DNA of 64,000 nt, from the NCBI RefSeq assembly GCF_030733745.1, contig NZ_JASHIK010000010.1, positions 62,001 to 126,000 of the forward strand, read 5' to 3'. Positions 25,420 through 33,855 of this stretch are shown here, one piece after another. The stretch is from Stappia sp. MMSF_3263. Its GTDB lineage: Bacteria > Pseudomonadota > Alphaproteobacteria > Rhizobiales > Stappiaceae. Below the pieces are notes generated by a model. The model did no database searches. It was not told where the DNA came from and saw only the letters and a list, made by a program, of their open reading frames with translations. Made by a program: the position numbers and the translations under genes. Every line of letters begins with the position of its first letter. Position 1 is the first letter of the stretch.

Positions 25420-26262
25420 TCAGTGATCGACGTCGCGCCACACCGACTTCTTGGTGAAATAGAGCAGCGAGGCGAAGATGATCAGGAAGATCATCACGCG
25501 GAAGCCCATGCTCTTGCGCTCTTCCAGCTTCGGCTCGGCCACCCACATCATGAAGGCAGCGACATCGCGCGCATACTGCTCGACCGTCGTCGGGGTGCCG
25601 TCCGTGTATTCGACACCGTCCGCATAGAGCGGCGGCGCCATGGCCAGTGTCTGGCCGGCAATGAAATGCGTGTTGTAATACTGCCCGACCGGCACCTCGA
25701 CGCCCTCGGGCGCCTCTTCGTAACCGGTGAGCAGGCCGTAGATGTAGTCCGGGCCATGTTCCTGGTACTGCGTGAACATGTCGAAGATGAAGCGCGGGAA
25801 GCCGCTGGCCACCGCCCGCGCCTTGGCGAGCGTGGAGAAGTCCGGCGGATAGGCGCCACCATTGGCCGCGCGGGCCGCCTGCTCGTTGGGGAACGGAGAC
25901 GGGAAGCGGTCGGACGGGATCGCCGGGAGCTCCTCCATCTCGCCGTCATCGTTCGGGCCCTTCAGCACGGTGTATTCGGCCGCGATCACCTTGACCTGGT
26001 CTTCGGTGAAGCCGGGACCGCCCTCTTCCGCCAGGTTGCGGAAGGCAAGGAAGCGGGCGCCGTGACAGGAGGCGCAAACCTCCTTGTAGACCTTGAAGCC
26101 GCGCTGCAGCTGCGCCCGGTCATAGTAGCCGAAAGGTCCCGAGAACGACCACTGCTGGCGCTCGATATGCGGGCCTTCGCCGGCGGCCATGGCCGGCGCG
26201 GCAACCGCGACGGCGGCCATCGCCAGCAAGGCTCCACGCACGGATTTGATCATCGTTTTCAT
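25420..26262 (-). CDS. petC: Cytochrome c1, bc1 complex subunit
   Basis: This 280-aa protein is the haem c-carrying subunit of ubiquinol-cytochrome c reductase. It passes electrons from the Rieske protein to cytochrome c in the periplasm. It has a signal peptide (to about residue 27), the haem attachment site CASCH at 63-67, a distal Met ligand candidate in QTLAMAPPLYADG, and a C-terminal transmembrane anchor (about 250-275). The ATG at 26262 has GGGAG upstream. The frame is open far upstream but runs out of frame through petB. It is the last gene of petABC. Confidence 0.95.
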   Translation of the reverse strand: MKTMIKSVRGALLAMAAVAVAAPAMAAGEGPHIERQQWSFSGPFGYYDRAQLQRGFKVYKEVCASCHGARFLAFRNLAEEGGPGFTEDQVKVIAAEYTVLKGPNDDGEMEELPAIPSDRFPSPFPNEQAARAANGGAYPPDFSTLAKARAVASGFPRFIFDMFTQYQEHGPDYIYGLLTGYEEAPEGVEVPVGQYYNTHFIAGQTLAMAPPLYADGVEYTDGTPTTVEQYARDVAAFMMWVAEPKLEERKSMGFRVMIFLIIFASLLYFTKKSVWRDVDH

Positions 26263-26291
26263 GAGTGAGAACTCCCAATCCCGTCCGTGGT

Positions 26292-27560
26292 TCACTTCGT
26301 TTCCGGTGCGGCGACCGCACCCGCCGGCTTTCCGCCGCCGGAGCTTGCCAGAACCGCCTCGGAGATCGATGCCGGCAGCGCCTTGGGCTTCTCGATGAAA
26401 CCGAGCAGCGGCAGGATGATCAGGAAGTGAGCGAAATAATAGGCCGTCAGGATCCGTGCCATGATCACGTAGCCACCCTCGGCCGGCATCGCGCCGAGAT
26501 AGCCGAGGCCGACGCAGACGGCGGCGAAGATCCAGAAGAACTGCTTGAACAGCGGCCGGTAGGTACCCGAGCGGACCTTCGAAGTGTCGAGCCACGGCAG
26601 CACGAACATCACCGCGATCGAACCGAACATCAGGATGACGCCGCCGAGCTTGTCCGGCACGGCGCGCAGGATCGCGTAGAACGGCAGGAAGTACCATTCC
26701 GGAACGATATGCGCCGGCGTGACCAGCGGATCCGCCTCGATGTAGTTGTCGGCGTGACCCATGAAGTTCGGGATGTAGAAGACGAAATACGCGAACAGGA
26801 TCATGAACACGACAACCGCGAACAGGTCCTTGATCGTGTAGTACGGGTGGAACGGGAGCGAGTCCTGCTTCGTCTTCGGGTTGATGCCGGTCGGGTTGTT
26901 GTTGCCGGTCGTGTGGAACGCCCACACATGCAGCAGAACGACACCGAAGATCATGAACGGCAGCAGGTAGTGCAGCGAGAAGAACCGGTTCAGCGTCGGA
27001 TTGTCGACGGCGAAGCCGCCCCACAACCAGTTGACGATCGGCTCGCCGACGAGCGGCAGCGCCGAGAACAGGTTGGTGATCACGGTGGCGCCCCAGAAGG
27101 ACATCTGGCCCCAGGGCAGCACATAGCCCATGAAGGCGGTCGCCATCATGATCAGGAAGATCACAACGCCGAGGATCCACGAGATCTCGCGCGGCGCCTT
27201 GTAGGAGCCGTAATACATGCCGCGGAACATGTGGATGAAGACGGCGATGAAGAACATCGACGCGCCGTTGGCATGCAGATAGCGCAACAGCCAGCCGAAA
27301 TTCACGTCGCGCATGATGTGCTCGACGGAGGCGAAGGCCATCTCGGTGTTCGGCGTGTAGTGCATGACAAGCACGATGCCGGTGATGATCTGCGCGATCA
27401 GCACGAACATCAGGATACCGCCGAAGGTCCACCAGTAGTTGAGGTTCTTCGGGGTCGGAAAGTCGATGAAGGAACCGCGAACGAGCGAAATGACCGGCAG
27501 GCGGCTCTCGAGCCACTTTGCCGCCGCGCTCTGCGGCACGTAATTGGAATGTCCAGCCAT
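26292..27560 (-). CDS. petB: Cytochrome b, bc1 complex subunit
   Basis: The 422-aa polytopic protein carries the two b haems of the bc1 complex and the quinone sites. The His pairs are in [20 protein letters not shown] and [20 protein letters not shown]. The Qo-site PEWY motif is in [20 protein letters not shown]. Length is that of full mitochondrial-type cytochrome b, not the split b6/IV form. The ATG at 27560 follows GAGGAGG. It lies between petA (26 bases) and petC (29 bases) and is a separate gene, unlike the fused fbcH of Bradyrhizobium. Confidence 0.97.
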   Translation of the reverse strand: MAGHSNYVPQSAAAKWLESRLPVISLVRGSFIDFPTPKNLNYWWTFGGILMFVLIAQIITGIVLVMHYTPNTEMAFASVEHIMRDVNFGWLLRYLHANGASMFFIAVFIHMFRGMYYGSYKAPREISWILGVVIFLIMMATAFMGYVLPWGQMSFWGATVITNLFSALPLVGEPIVNWLWGGFAVDNPTLNRFFSLHYLLPFMIFGVVLLHVWAFHTTGNNNPTGINPKTKQDSLPFHPYYTIKDLFAVVVFMILFAYFVFYIPNFMGHADNYIEADPLVTPAHIVPEWYFLPFYAILRAVPDKLGGVILMFGSIAVMFVLPWLDTSKVRSGTYRPLFKQFFWIFAAVCVGLGYLGAMPAEGGYVIMARILTAYYFAHFLIILPLLGFIEKPKALPASISEAVLASSGGGKPAGAVAAPETK

Positions 27561-27586
27561 GGCTGCCTCCTCTGGATTGCCGCGTA

Positions 27587-28147
27587 TCAACCGATCTGGA
27601 TCAGGCCTTCCGAGATGAACTCGAAGGGCGGAACCAGGAGATTCTCGGGCGCGGGTCCCTTGCGGATGCGGCCGGCGGTGTCGTAGTGCGAGCCGTGGCA
27701 CGGGCAGAACCAGCCGCCGAAGTCACCGGCCTGGCCGAGCGGGATGCAACCCAGATGGGTGCACACGCCGACCATCACGATCAGGGCCTCGTTGCCCTCG
27801 ACGGCGCGGTTGACGTCGGTTGCCTCTGCATCCGCGGCAAGATTGGCATTGCGCGCGTTCGTGTCAGGAAGATCCGCCAGCGGGACGGCGTTGGCTTCCT
27901 CGATCTCCTTGGCGGTACGGTTGCGGATGAAAACCGGCTTGCCGCGCCACATCACCTTGATCGACTGTCCCTCTTCCACCGCCGAGACGTCCACCTCGAT
28001 GGAGGCCAGCGACAGTGCTGAAGCGTCGGGGTTCATCTGGTCGATGAAAGGCCATGCCAGCGCACCTGCGCCAACCGCCCCCATCGCGCCGGTCGCGATA
28101 TAGAGGAAATCGCGGCGAGTGGGTTCGACCGTATCCTGCTGTGCCAA
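27587..28147 (-). CDS. petA: Rieske iron-sulfur protein, bc1 complex subunit
   Basis: The 186-aa protein carries the [2Fe-2S] cluster that takes the first electron from ubiquinol. The N-terminal [20 protein letters not shown] is a Tat-type uncleaved anchor. The cluster ligands are in CTHLGC (129-134) and CPCHGS (148-153), and the two disulfide cysteines are present. It is the first gene of petABC. Confidence 0.97.
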   Translation of the reverse strand: MAQQDTVEPTRRDFLYIATGAMGAVGAGALAWPFIDQMNPDASALSLASIEVDVSAVEEGQSIKVMWRGKPVFIRNRTAKEIEEANAVPLADLPDTNARNANLAADAEATDVNRAVEGNEALIVMVGVCTHLGCIPLGQAGDFGGWFCPCHGSHYDTAGRIRKGPAPENLLVPPFEFISEGLIQIG

Positions 28148-28292
28148 GGTCGCGTCCTCTTTTTAACCCGTTGGCCCGGCGACAACAGCGCAAGGCCGCC
28201 GTCCCTGCCCCGGCAATCCGGGAGGCGAAGGGAGGCGGAGCGGGTCGTCCGGGCGGCAGATGCGGCTTTCCGCACCTTTCCAAGCGGGGCTG

Positions 28293-28321
28293 TTATTGGC
28301 ACCCTTGCCCGCGCTTGTCCA
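28293..28321 (-). promoter_or_regulatory. Candidate petABC promoter
   Basis: On the minus strand TGGACA (28321-28316) and CAATAA (28298-28293) are separated by 17 bases. The start of petA lies about 145 bases downstream of the -10 element. Both hexamers are partial matches, so this is only a plausible sigma70-type promoter. Confidence 0.35.
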
Positions 28322-28407
28322 GATCATCCTTTGGAAGACGACGCTTTGTCGCGGTTTTTACCCAATGATTGCAGGAGCGGCGGCGGCTCCCGATGCCACC
28401 CGGAAGC

Positions 28408-28445
28408 TGTGCGGCGAGACCTCTTTTAAGAGGCCCCGCCGCACA
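28408..28445. other. Long two-part hairpin downstream of the first ABC exporter gene
   Basis: TGTGCGGCG (28408-28416) pairs with CGCCGCACA (28437-28445). Inside it CCTCTT/AAGAGG forms a second perfect stem. It lies 20 bases after the stop codon of the ABC exporter on the minus strand. Neither strand shows a T-run after the stem, so it is a transcript-end structure or pause site rather than a standard terminator. Confidence 0.5.
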
Positions 28446-28464
28446 GGCGGTCTTGCCCGGGAGC

Positions 28465-30306
28465 TCAGACAGCGTCGCGCTGGCTGTCGATGAAGCCGCC
28501 CGACTGGCGATTCCAAAGGCTGGAATAGAGCCCGCCCCGCGCCAGCAACTCGTCGTGGCTGCCGTCCTCGACCACCCGTCCGTGATCCATCACCACGAGC
28601 CGGTCCATCGCCGCGATGGTGGACAGCCGATGCGCGATGGCGATCACCGTCTTGCCCGCCATCAGCTCGTTGAGACTGTCCTGGATCGCCGCCTCGATCT
28701 CCGAATCGAGCGCCGAGGTCGCCTCGTCGAGCACCAGGATCGGCGCGTTCTTCAGTAGAACCCGCGCAATGGCGATGCGCTGCCGCTGTCCGCCCGACAG
28801 CTTGACGCCGCGCTCGCCCACATGGGCCTGAAGCCCCTTGCGGCCGGCCTGGTCCTCCAACCCGGCGATGAACCCGGCCGCATGGGCGCGGCGCGCCGCC
28901 TCCATCGCATCTTCCTCGCTGGCATCGGGGCGACCGTAGACGATGTTCTCCAGAACCGAGCGGTGCAGCAGGGACGTGTCCTGCGTCACCATGCCGATAT
29001 TGGCGCGAAGGCTCGACTGGGTCACCGACGCGATGTCCTGTCCGTCGATCAGGATGCGCCCGCCCTCCACGTCGTGGAACCGCAGCAGCAAGTTGACCAG
29101 TGTCGACTTGCCAGCTCCCGAGCGGCCGACCACGCCGACCTTCTCGCCCGGCCGGATCTCCAGATCCATGTGATCGATGACGCCGCTCTTCTTGCCGTAG
29201 TGGAAGCGCACGCCCTGGAACGAGATCGCCCCGTTCCCCACCTTCAGCGGCGCGGCATCGGGCAGGTCGACCACGTCGCGCTCGCGCGAGATCGTTGTGA
29301 TGCCGTCCTGCACCGTGCCGATGTTCTCGAACAGGCCCGAGATTTCCCACAGGATCCACTGGGACATGCCGTGCAGCCGCAGGATCAGCGCGACGGCGAC
29401 GGCGATGTCGCCGGCCGTGACCACGCCGCGCTGCCACAGCACGATCGAGACGACGCCGGTCGAGAACAGCAACAGCACATTGATCGTGTGCAGCGCCGTG
29501 TTGAGAAGCGTCACCAGCCGCATCTGCCGGTAGACAGTCTTCAGGAACTCCCACATCGACTGGCGGGCATAGCTCTCCTCGCGGTCGGTATGAGAGAACA
29601 GCTTCACGGTGGCGATATTGGTATAGGCATCGACCACGCGTCCGGTCATCGTCGAGCGCGCGTCCGCCTGTACCTGTGACAGCGACTTCAGCCGCGGCAC
29701 GAAGAACACCAGCACGCCGAGATAGGCGACCAGCCAGAGGATCAGCGGAATGGCCAGCTCGATGCTGGCATCGCCGATCAGCACCACCGCCGCGAGAAAG
29801 TAGACGCAAACATAGACGAGGACGTCGAGGACACGCGTGACCACCTCGCGCACGGCGAGCGCGGTCTGCATCACCTTCGTCGCGATGCGTCCGGCAAAGT
29901 CGTTCTGGTAGAAGCCGACGCTCTGGCGCAGCAGATAACGGTGCACCTGCCAGCGGATCGCCATCGGATAGTTGCCGAGCAGCGTCTGGTGGAACAAGAG
30001 CTCCCACAAAAGCGCCAGCACCGGCATGATCACCAGGATGACCACACCCATCCACACCAGGCGTCCGGCATTCTCCGCAAAGAATGTCTCCCGGTCGGCG
30101 TTCGACAGCCAGTTCACCAGGTCGCCGAGGAAGGAAAAGACCATCACCTCGAAGATCGCAATGGCCGTGCCGAGCACGGAGACGACGGCAAGCACCGGCC
30201 AGATCGGTTTCGTGTAGTGCCAGCAGAAGGCAAACAGCGTCGCCGGGGGGGCCTCCATCGCCCCGTCCCGGAACGGGTCGACCAGTTTCTCAAAGCGCTT
30301 GAACAT
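28465..30306 (-). CDS. ABC exporter, fused membrane and ATPase domains (first paralogue)
   Basis: The 613-aa half-transporter has an N-terminal six-helix ABC exporter domain (about 30-330) and a C-terminal ATPase. Walker A is GRSGAGKST at 394-402, signature LSGGQRQRIAIARVL from 503, Walker B ILVLDE at 523-528 and the H-loop AHRLS near 558. It probably works as a dimer moving lipids, drugs or peptides outward. It shares long runs of identity with the second exporter at 31213-33063, suggesting duplication. The start overlaps the stop of a small membrane protein gene by 17 bases. The substrate is unknown. Confidence 0.92.
   Translation of the reverse strand: MFKRFEKLVDPFRDGAMEAPPATLFAFCWHYTKPIWPVLAVVSVLGTAIAIFEVMVFSFLGDLVNWLSNADRETFFAENAGRLVWMGVVILVIMPVLALLWELLFHQTLLGNYPMAIRWQVHRYLLRQSVGFYQNDFAGRIATKVMQTALAVREVVTRVLDVLVYVCVYFLAAVVLIGDASIELAIPLILWLVAYLGVLVFFVPRLKSLSQVQADARSTMTGRVVDAYTNIATVKLFSHTDREESYARQSMWEFLKTVYRQMRLVTLLNTALHTINVLLLFSTGVVSIVLWQRGVVTAGDIAVAVALILRLHGMSQWILWEISGLFENIGTVQDGITTISRERDVVDLPDAAPLKVGNGAISFQGVRFHYGKKSGVIDHMDLEIRPGEKVGVVGRSGAGKSTLVNLLLRFHDVEGGRILIDGQDIASVTQSSLRANIGMVTQDTSLLHRSVLENIVYGRPDASEEDAMEAARRAHAAGFIAGLEDQAGRKGLQAHVGERGVKLSGGQRQRIAIARVLLKNAPILVLDEATSALDSEIEAAIQDSLNELMAGKTVIAIAHRLSTIAAMDRLVVMDHGRVVEDGSHDELLARGGLYSSLWNRQSGGFIDSQRDAV
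28613..28743 (-). repeat. 131-bp tract identical to 31358-31488 (copy 1)
   Basis: This part of the first ABC exporter gene encodes the region from the Walker B segment to the H-loop region. It is identical base for base to 31358-31488 in the second exporter gene, including all synonymous positions. The first mismatches are at 28612 and 28744. Flanking coding sequence is clearly more diverged, which points to recent gene conversion or unequal exchange. Confidence 0.85.
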
Positions 30307-30724
30307 GATCGTGTTCCTTGCTGGCTTCGCCGCGGCGCGGGAGCCGGGCGGAGCGGCGTCCGCCGGCCGGGAAGATCGGACGCGTGGACGGCGGTGTCAT
30401 CAGCACCGAGAGGATGAAGGCGGAGACCGATGCCGACAGCACCAGCAGGCCGAGAAACAGCGTCGTCAGCCGGTCCGTGAACGCACCGGCCGGTTCGCTC
30501 GCGCCGTTGACGACGACGCTCTCGAGCCGGGCGATCTCGTCGGTCGCCAGCGGCAGGAAGAGAATGAGGGTAAGCGCCAGCGTCAGCGCGGCGGCGGCGC
30601 CGGCAATGATCGCAGCCTCCCTGAGGCGTCTTGCGATGCCTGCGTGGGCGATCCTGCCGGAGAGACCGGGCAGGTCGGGTGAATCGGGCCGCGCGAACGG
30701 GTCGAGCGGATAGCGGGACAACAT
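30290..30724 (-). CDS. Small two-helix membrane protein preceding the ABC exporter
   Basis: I do not recognise the family. The 144-aa protein has a cytosolic-looking N-terminus with SRYPLDPFARPDSPDLPGL, two hydrophobic helices (AAIIAGAAAALTLALTLILF, about residues 38-60, and LTTLFLGLLVLSASVSAFIL, about 85-110), and a basic C-terminal tail. AGGAGC lies about 8 bases before the ATG at 30724. Its 3' end overlaps the ABC exporter start by 17 bases, so translation is coupled. A role as accessory subunit of that exporter is plausible but unproven. Confidence 0.7.
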   Translation of the reverse strand: MLSRYPLDPFARPDSPDLPGLSGRIAHAGIARRLREAAIIAGAAAALTLALTLILFLPLATDEIARLESVVVNGASEPAGAFTDRLTTLFLGLLVLSASVSAFILSVLMTPPSTRPIFPAGGRRSARLPRRGEASKEHDHVQAL

Positions 30725-30772
30725 CGGACAAGCTCCTGCGGAACCAGGCAATAGGAGACGCCGCGACACCGA

Positions 30773-30817
30773 CACGGGGAGTGGACCCCGTGCATCCGCC
30801 GGAACGGACGGATTGCA
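30773..30817 (-). promoter_or_regulatory. Two abutting hairpins in the leader of the exporter operon
   Basis: CACGGGG (30773-30779) pairs with CCCCGTG (30786-30792) around a 6-base loop. TGCATCCG (30791-30798) pairs with CGGATTGCA (30809-30817) with one bulged base. The two stems share bases 30791-30792, so they compete slightly. They lie 49-93 bases before the start codon at 30724 and after the small leader ORF, the arrangement expected of attenuation or translational control. Confidence 0.4.
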
Positions 30818-30892
30818 TGCGCGACAGGAAAGTTGAAGCCGCCGGCGGTCAGACCGGGCGTGCAGACATGGGAAGAACTGAAGGACGCTCGC

Positions 30893-30976
30893 TCAGGCGC
30901 AGAGCATCATTGGTCCGGTCGCCTGACGGGAGGCGCACATGGCTGCGTGGATCTGAAACACGCGCATTTCGATCAT
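30893..30976 (-). CDS. 27-aa leader peptide candidate
   Basis: The ORF of 27 codons starts with ATG at 30976 after AGAGGAGGGA, a near-perfect Shine-Dalgarno with 6 bases of spacing, better than that of most full genes here. The peptide begins MIEMRVFQIH and holds five Met and two Cys residues. It ends with TGA at 30893, 169 bases before the next gene in the same direction. No homologue comes to mind. The position upstream of two hairpins suggests a cis-acting upstream ORF, but a free small peptide is possible. Confidence 0.45.
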   Translation of the reverse strand: MIEMRVFQIHAAMCASRQATGPMMLCA

Positions 30977-31164
30977 GCGATCCCTCCTCTTCACTGGGTG
31001 TGGCGACACTGGACTGGACGGAAACTCCGCCCGCTCGACAAGGACCCGGGGAGGGTCCGCAAAGGGTCATCCGACCGGAGCCGATAACCGATGCCGGCAC
31101 ACTACACGATCACCGGAAGTTGCAAAGCGATAATTCGAACCCGAAGGATCGATCCGGAATCACT

Positions 31165-31180
31165 GTTGCGTTCATGCAAC
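31165..31180. promoter_or_regulatory. Inverted repeat, possible operator
   Basis: GTTGC (31165-31169) and GCAAC (31176-31180) are perfect inverted repeats separated by GTTCAT. It lies about 190 bases upstream of the leader ORF and 33 bases downstream of the second exporter gene stop codon. It could be an operator for the leader promoter or a weak transcript-end hairpin. Confidence 0.3.
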
Positions 31181-31212
31181 GTTCTCACCACCGACCGCGC
31201 TTGCATGCCGCC

Positions 31213-33063
31213 TCAGGCGACGTCCTCGGCCAGCAGGAATCCGCCCGACTGGCGCGCCCAGAGATCCGCGTAGAGGCCGCCGCTCCGCAGCAGGTCCTCG
31301 TGGTTGCCGTCCTCGACGATGCGCCCCTCGTCCATGACGATCAACCGGTCCATCGCGGCGATGGTGGACAGCCGATGCGCGATGGCGATCACCGTCTTGC
31401 CCGCCATCAGCTCGTTGAGACTGTCCTGGATCGCCGCCTCGATCTCCGAATCGAGCGCCGAGGTCGCCTCGTCGAGCACCAGGATCGGGGCGTTCTTCAA
31501 AAGCACACGGGCAATGGCGATGCGCTGCCGCTGCCCGCCCGACAGCTTGACCCCGCGCTCGCCCACATGGGCGTCGAAGCCCCTGCGCCCGCGGCTGTCG
31601 GCAAGCGCCTCGATGAACTCCAGCGCATGGGCACGCCGCGCCGCTTCCCGCACCAGTTCCTCGCTCGCATCCCGGTGTCCGAGCGCGATGTTGTCGCGGA
31701 TCGAGCGGTGCAGCAGCGAGGTGTCCTGCGTCACCACGCCGACCTGCCCGCGCAGCGAGGCCTGGGTGACGCCGGAAATATCCTGCCCGTCGACCAGGAT
31801 GCGACCGCCTTCCAGGTCGTAGAAGCGCAGCAACAAGTTGACCAGCGTCGACTTGCCAGCTCCCGAGCGGCCGACGAGGCCGACCCGCTCTCCCGGCCGG
31901 ATCGTCGCCGACAGCCGGTCGATCACCCCGCCCGCCTTGCCGTAGTGAAAGCGGATGCCCTCGAACGAGATGCGCCCTTCCGACACCTTCAACTGCGGCG
32001 CCTGCGCTGCATCGGGCACCGTCACCGGCCGGGTGATCGTTTCGGCGCTGTCCTGCAGCGTGCCCAGCGCCCGGAACAATCCGTTCAACTGGCCCATCAG
32101 GCGGCCGAGCAGGACGTTGAGGCGCAGCACCAGCCCCAGCACCAACGCCACGTCGCCAGTGGTGACGCTGCCCGCCTGCCACGCCAACACGGCAAGCACG
32201 CCGATCGCCGCGATCATGACGCCGGAAAGCAGGCTCATCAGGCTGCGTACGGCCGTCAGTGTGCGGGTGAAGCGGCGGATCGCCGCCAGGAAGGTCTCGT
32301 AGGCGCCGCGTGTCTCCAGCGCTTCCCGGTCGATATCGCTGAACAGCTTGATCGTCTGGATGTTGCCGTAGGTGTCGACAAATCGCCCGGTCACGCCGGA
32401 CGAGGCGTGGGCGCTGGCCTTCGCCTGCGCCCGGATGCGCGGCACATAGACGGCCGAGACCCCGGCAAACGCCGCCAGCCAAAGCGCGACGACGACACCG
32501 AACAGCGGGTCGAGCCGGCTCACCAGCGCCAGCGTCGAGAGGGCGAAGACGACGATGAACCAGATGATCTGCAGCAGGCTGACCATGAAATCGCCGGCCG
32601 CCTGCCCCGACTGCCACACCTTCTGGGAAATCCGGCCCGCGAACTCGTCCTGGAAATAGGCCAGCGACTTGCCGACAACCTGCGCATGCCCCTGCAGGCG
32701 CACCAGATTGAAGAAACCGGGAACGATGATCTGCTCCTCGACCAGCGAGGTCAGCGCCGCCACGACCGGGCGCAGCACCAGCACCGTCAGCACCATGGCG
32801 ACCAGCACCGGCGCGTTGTCGACGAGGAAGTCCGCGCGCGCACCCGACTGCATCATGTCGACCAGATCGCCGACAAAGACATAGAGCGCAGCCTCGATCA
32901 GGGCCGTCACGCCGCCCAGCACCAGCATGGCGAGGAACGCCGCCTTCGCCTGGGAGACGAAGAACCAGAGATAGCCGAAGCCCGTCTTCGGCACCGGCCG
33001 GTCGGGAAGCGGCTTCAGCGGGTCGAGACGGGACTCGAACCAGGCGAGCAGGCGTTCGAACAC
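31213..33063 (-). CDS. ABC exporter, fused membrane and ATPase domains (second paralogue)
   Basis: The 616-aa half-transporter has the same architecture as the neighbour at 28465-30306. A six-helix exporter domain spans about 35-330 and the ATPase follows. Walker A is GRSGAGKST at 398-406, signature LSGGQRQRI from 507 and Walker B ILVLDE at 527-532. The start is GTG at 33063 with AAGGA about 11 bases upstream. The two proteins could form a heterodimer. Different membrane halves and a shared ATPase region suggest divergence in substrate recognition with homogenised engines. The substrate is unknown. Confidence 0.92.
   Translation of the reverse strand: MFERLLAWFESRLDPLKPLPDRPVPKTGFGYLWFFVSQAKAAFLAMLVLGGVTALIEAALYVFVGDLVDMMQSGARADFLVDNAPVLVAMVLTVLVLRPVVAALTSLVEEQIIVPGFFNLVRLQGHAQVVGKSLAYFQDEFAGRISQKVWQSGQAAGDFMVSLLQIIWFIVVFALSTLALVSRLDPLFGVVVALWLAAFAGVSAVYVPRIRAQAKASAHASSGVTGRFVDTYGNIQTIKLFSDIDREALETRGAYETFLAAIRRFTRTLTAVRSLMSLLSGVMIAAIGVLAVLAWQAGSVTTGDVALVLGLVLRLNVLLGRLMGQLNGLFRALGTLQDSAETITRPVTVPDAAQAPQLKVSEGRISFEGIRFHYGKAGGVIDRLSATIRPGERVGLVGRSGAGKSTLVNLLLRFYDLEGGRILVDGQDISGVTQASLRGQVGVVTQDTSLLHRSIRDNIALGHRDASEELVREAARRAHALEFIEALADSRGRRGFDAHVGERGVKLSGGQRQRIAIARVLLKNAPILVLDEATSALDSEIEAAIQDSLNELMAGKTVIAIAHRLSTIAAMDRLIVMDEGRIVEDGNHEDLLRSGGLYADLWARQSGGFLLAEDVA
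31358..31488 (-). repeat. 131-bp tract identical to 28613-28743 (copy 2)
   Basis: This is the second copy of the identical tract. It encodes the same ATPase segment in the second exporter gene. The first mismatches are at 31357 and 31489. Further short identical runs occur nearby in the Walker A region of both genes. Confidence 0.85.
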
Positions 33064-33279
33064 GGGCCGATGGTTCCTTTGCCATTACCGGGAGGCGGAG
33101 CGGGAGAACAGGTCTGATACGCGCTCGTCGCATCGGCCTGCGGGCCTGGCACACACTGGCGCCGGGCCCGATTACCTTGCAATAAAGGCGTGCCCGCCAA
33201 GGATGCGGACATACGCCCGTACCCGCAATCAGCATATGGGGCGCCGCCTCGCGCTTCCAAGCTCCGGACATTTGCAACG

Positions 33280-33741
33280 ATGCCAGACCTCGTTCTCTAC
33301 CAGCCCGATATCCCGCAGAACACCGGCACGATCCTGCGTCTTGCCGCTTGTCTGGACGTCACCGTTCACGTCGTCGAACCGGCCGGTTTTCCGCTTTCCG
33401 ACCATGCGCTGAAACGCGCCGGCATGGACTATCTGGAGCGCGTTGCCCTGCACCGCCACGTCACGTTCGAGGCGTTCGAAGCCTGGCGCGGGGCGCAAGA
33501 GCGGCGGCTCGTCCTGCTGACAACGGCGGGCAGCGAGCCATACCATCGCTTCGATTTCCGCAAGGACGACCTTCTGCTGCTCGGCCGTGAATCCGCCGGC
33601 GTTCCGCCTGCGGTCCACGACACCGCCGATGCGCGCCTCATCATCCCCCTCACCCCCGGCATGCGCTCGCTCAACGTCGCGGTCGCCGGTGCGATGGTGC
33701 TCGGGGAGGCCTTGCGCCAGACCGGGAGCTTCCCTTCGTGA
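33280..33741 (+). CDS. trmL: tRNA (cytidine/uridine-2'-O-)-methyltransferase TrmL
   Basis: TrmL methylates the ribose of the wobble nucleotide 34 in leucine tRNAs. The 153-aa minimal SPOUT (trefoil-knot) enzyme has YQPDIPQNTGTILRLAAC at the N-terminus and the SAM-knot sequences LLGRESAGVPP and IPLTPGMRSLNVAVAGAMVL. The ATG at 33280 has no strong ribosome binding site. The frame is open back to 33190 without homology. It is divergent from the ABC exporter, sharing a 216-base region. Confidence 0.93.
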   Translation: MPDLVLYQPDIPQNTGTILRLAACLDVTVHVVEPAGFPLSDHALKRAGMDYLERVALHRHVTFEAFEAWRGAQERRLVLLTTAGSEPYHRFDFRKDDLLLLGRESAGVPPAVHDTADARLIIPLTPGMRSLNVAVAGAMVLGEALRQTGSFPS

Positions 33742-33855
33742 GGGCCGCCGCCGGCCGGCGCGGCGGACCGTCGCGACCGCCAGACCTTTTCCCGGGCGTC
33801 CGCATCTGCCATGAAGCGGTCGGGTATCACGAATGTGCTGGCGAAGGTGACGGGA

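Larger units (their letters stand above)
28148..28464. other. 317-base gap: petABC promoter region and a hairpin
   Basis: This stretch contains no gene that I can support. It holds the candidate petA promoter (28293-28321) and, nearer the ABC exporter gene, the long hairpin at 28408-28445. Confidence 0.5.
30725..31212. other. 488-base gap between the two exporter units; probable structured leader
   Basis: No ordinary gene is present. On the minus strand the stretch holds an inverted repeat (31165-31180) near a weak promoter-like TTTGCA/TAGTGT pair (about 31128-31100). A 27-codon ORF with a strong ribosome binding site follows (30893-30976), and then two abutting hairpins (30773-30817) just before the 144-aa membrane protein gene. 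This looks like a regulated leader rather than empty spacer. Confidence 0.45.

Noticed and set aside
25420-27516. Possible petB-petC fusion like Bradyrhizobium fbcH
   Set aside because: The petC frame is open upstream but is out of frame with petB there. petB and petC each have their own start with a ribosome binding site.
26265-27686. Open frame of 473 codons on the plus strand
   Set aside because: Antisense to petB, whose haem ligands and PEWY motif are unmistakable.
30631-33117. Open frame of 828 codons on the plus strand
   Set aside because: Mostly antisense to the second ABC exporter, with low-complexity charged sequence and no domain.
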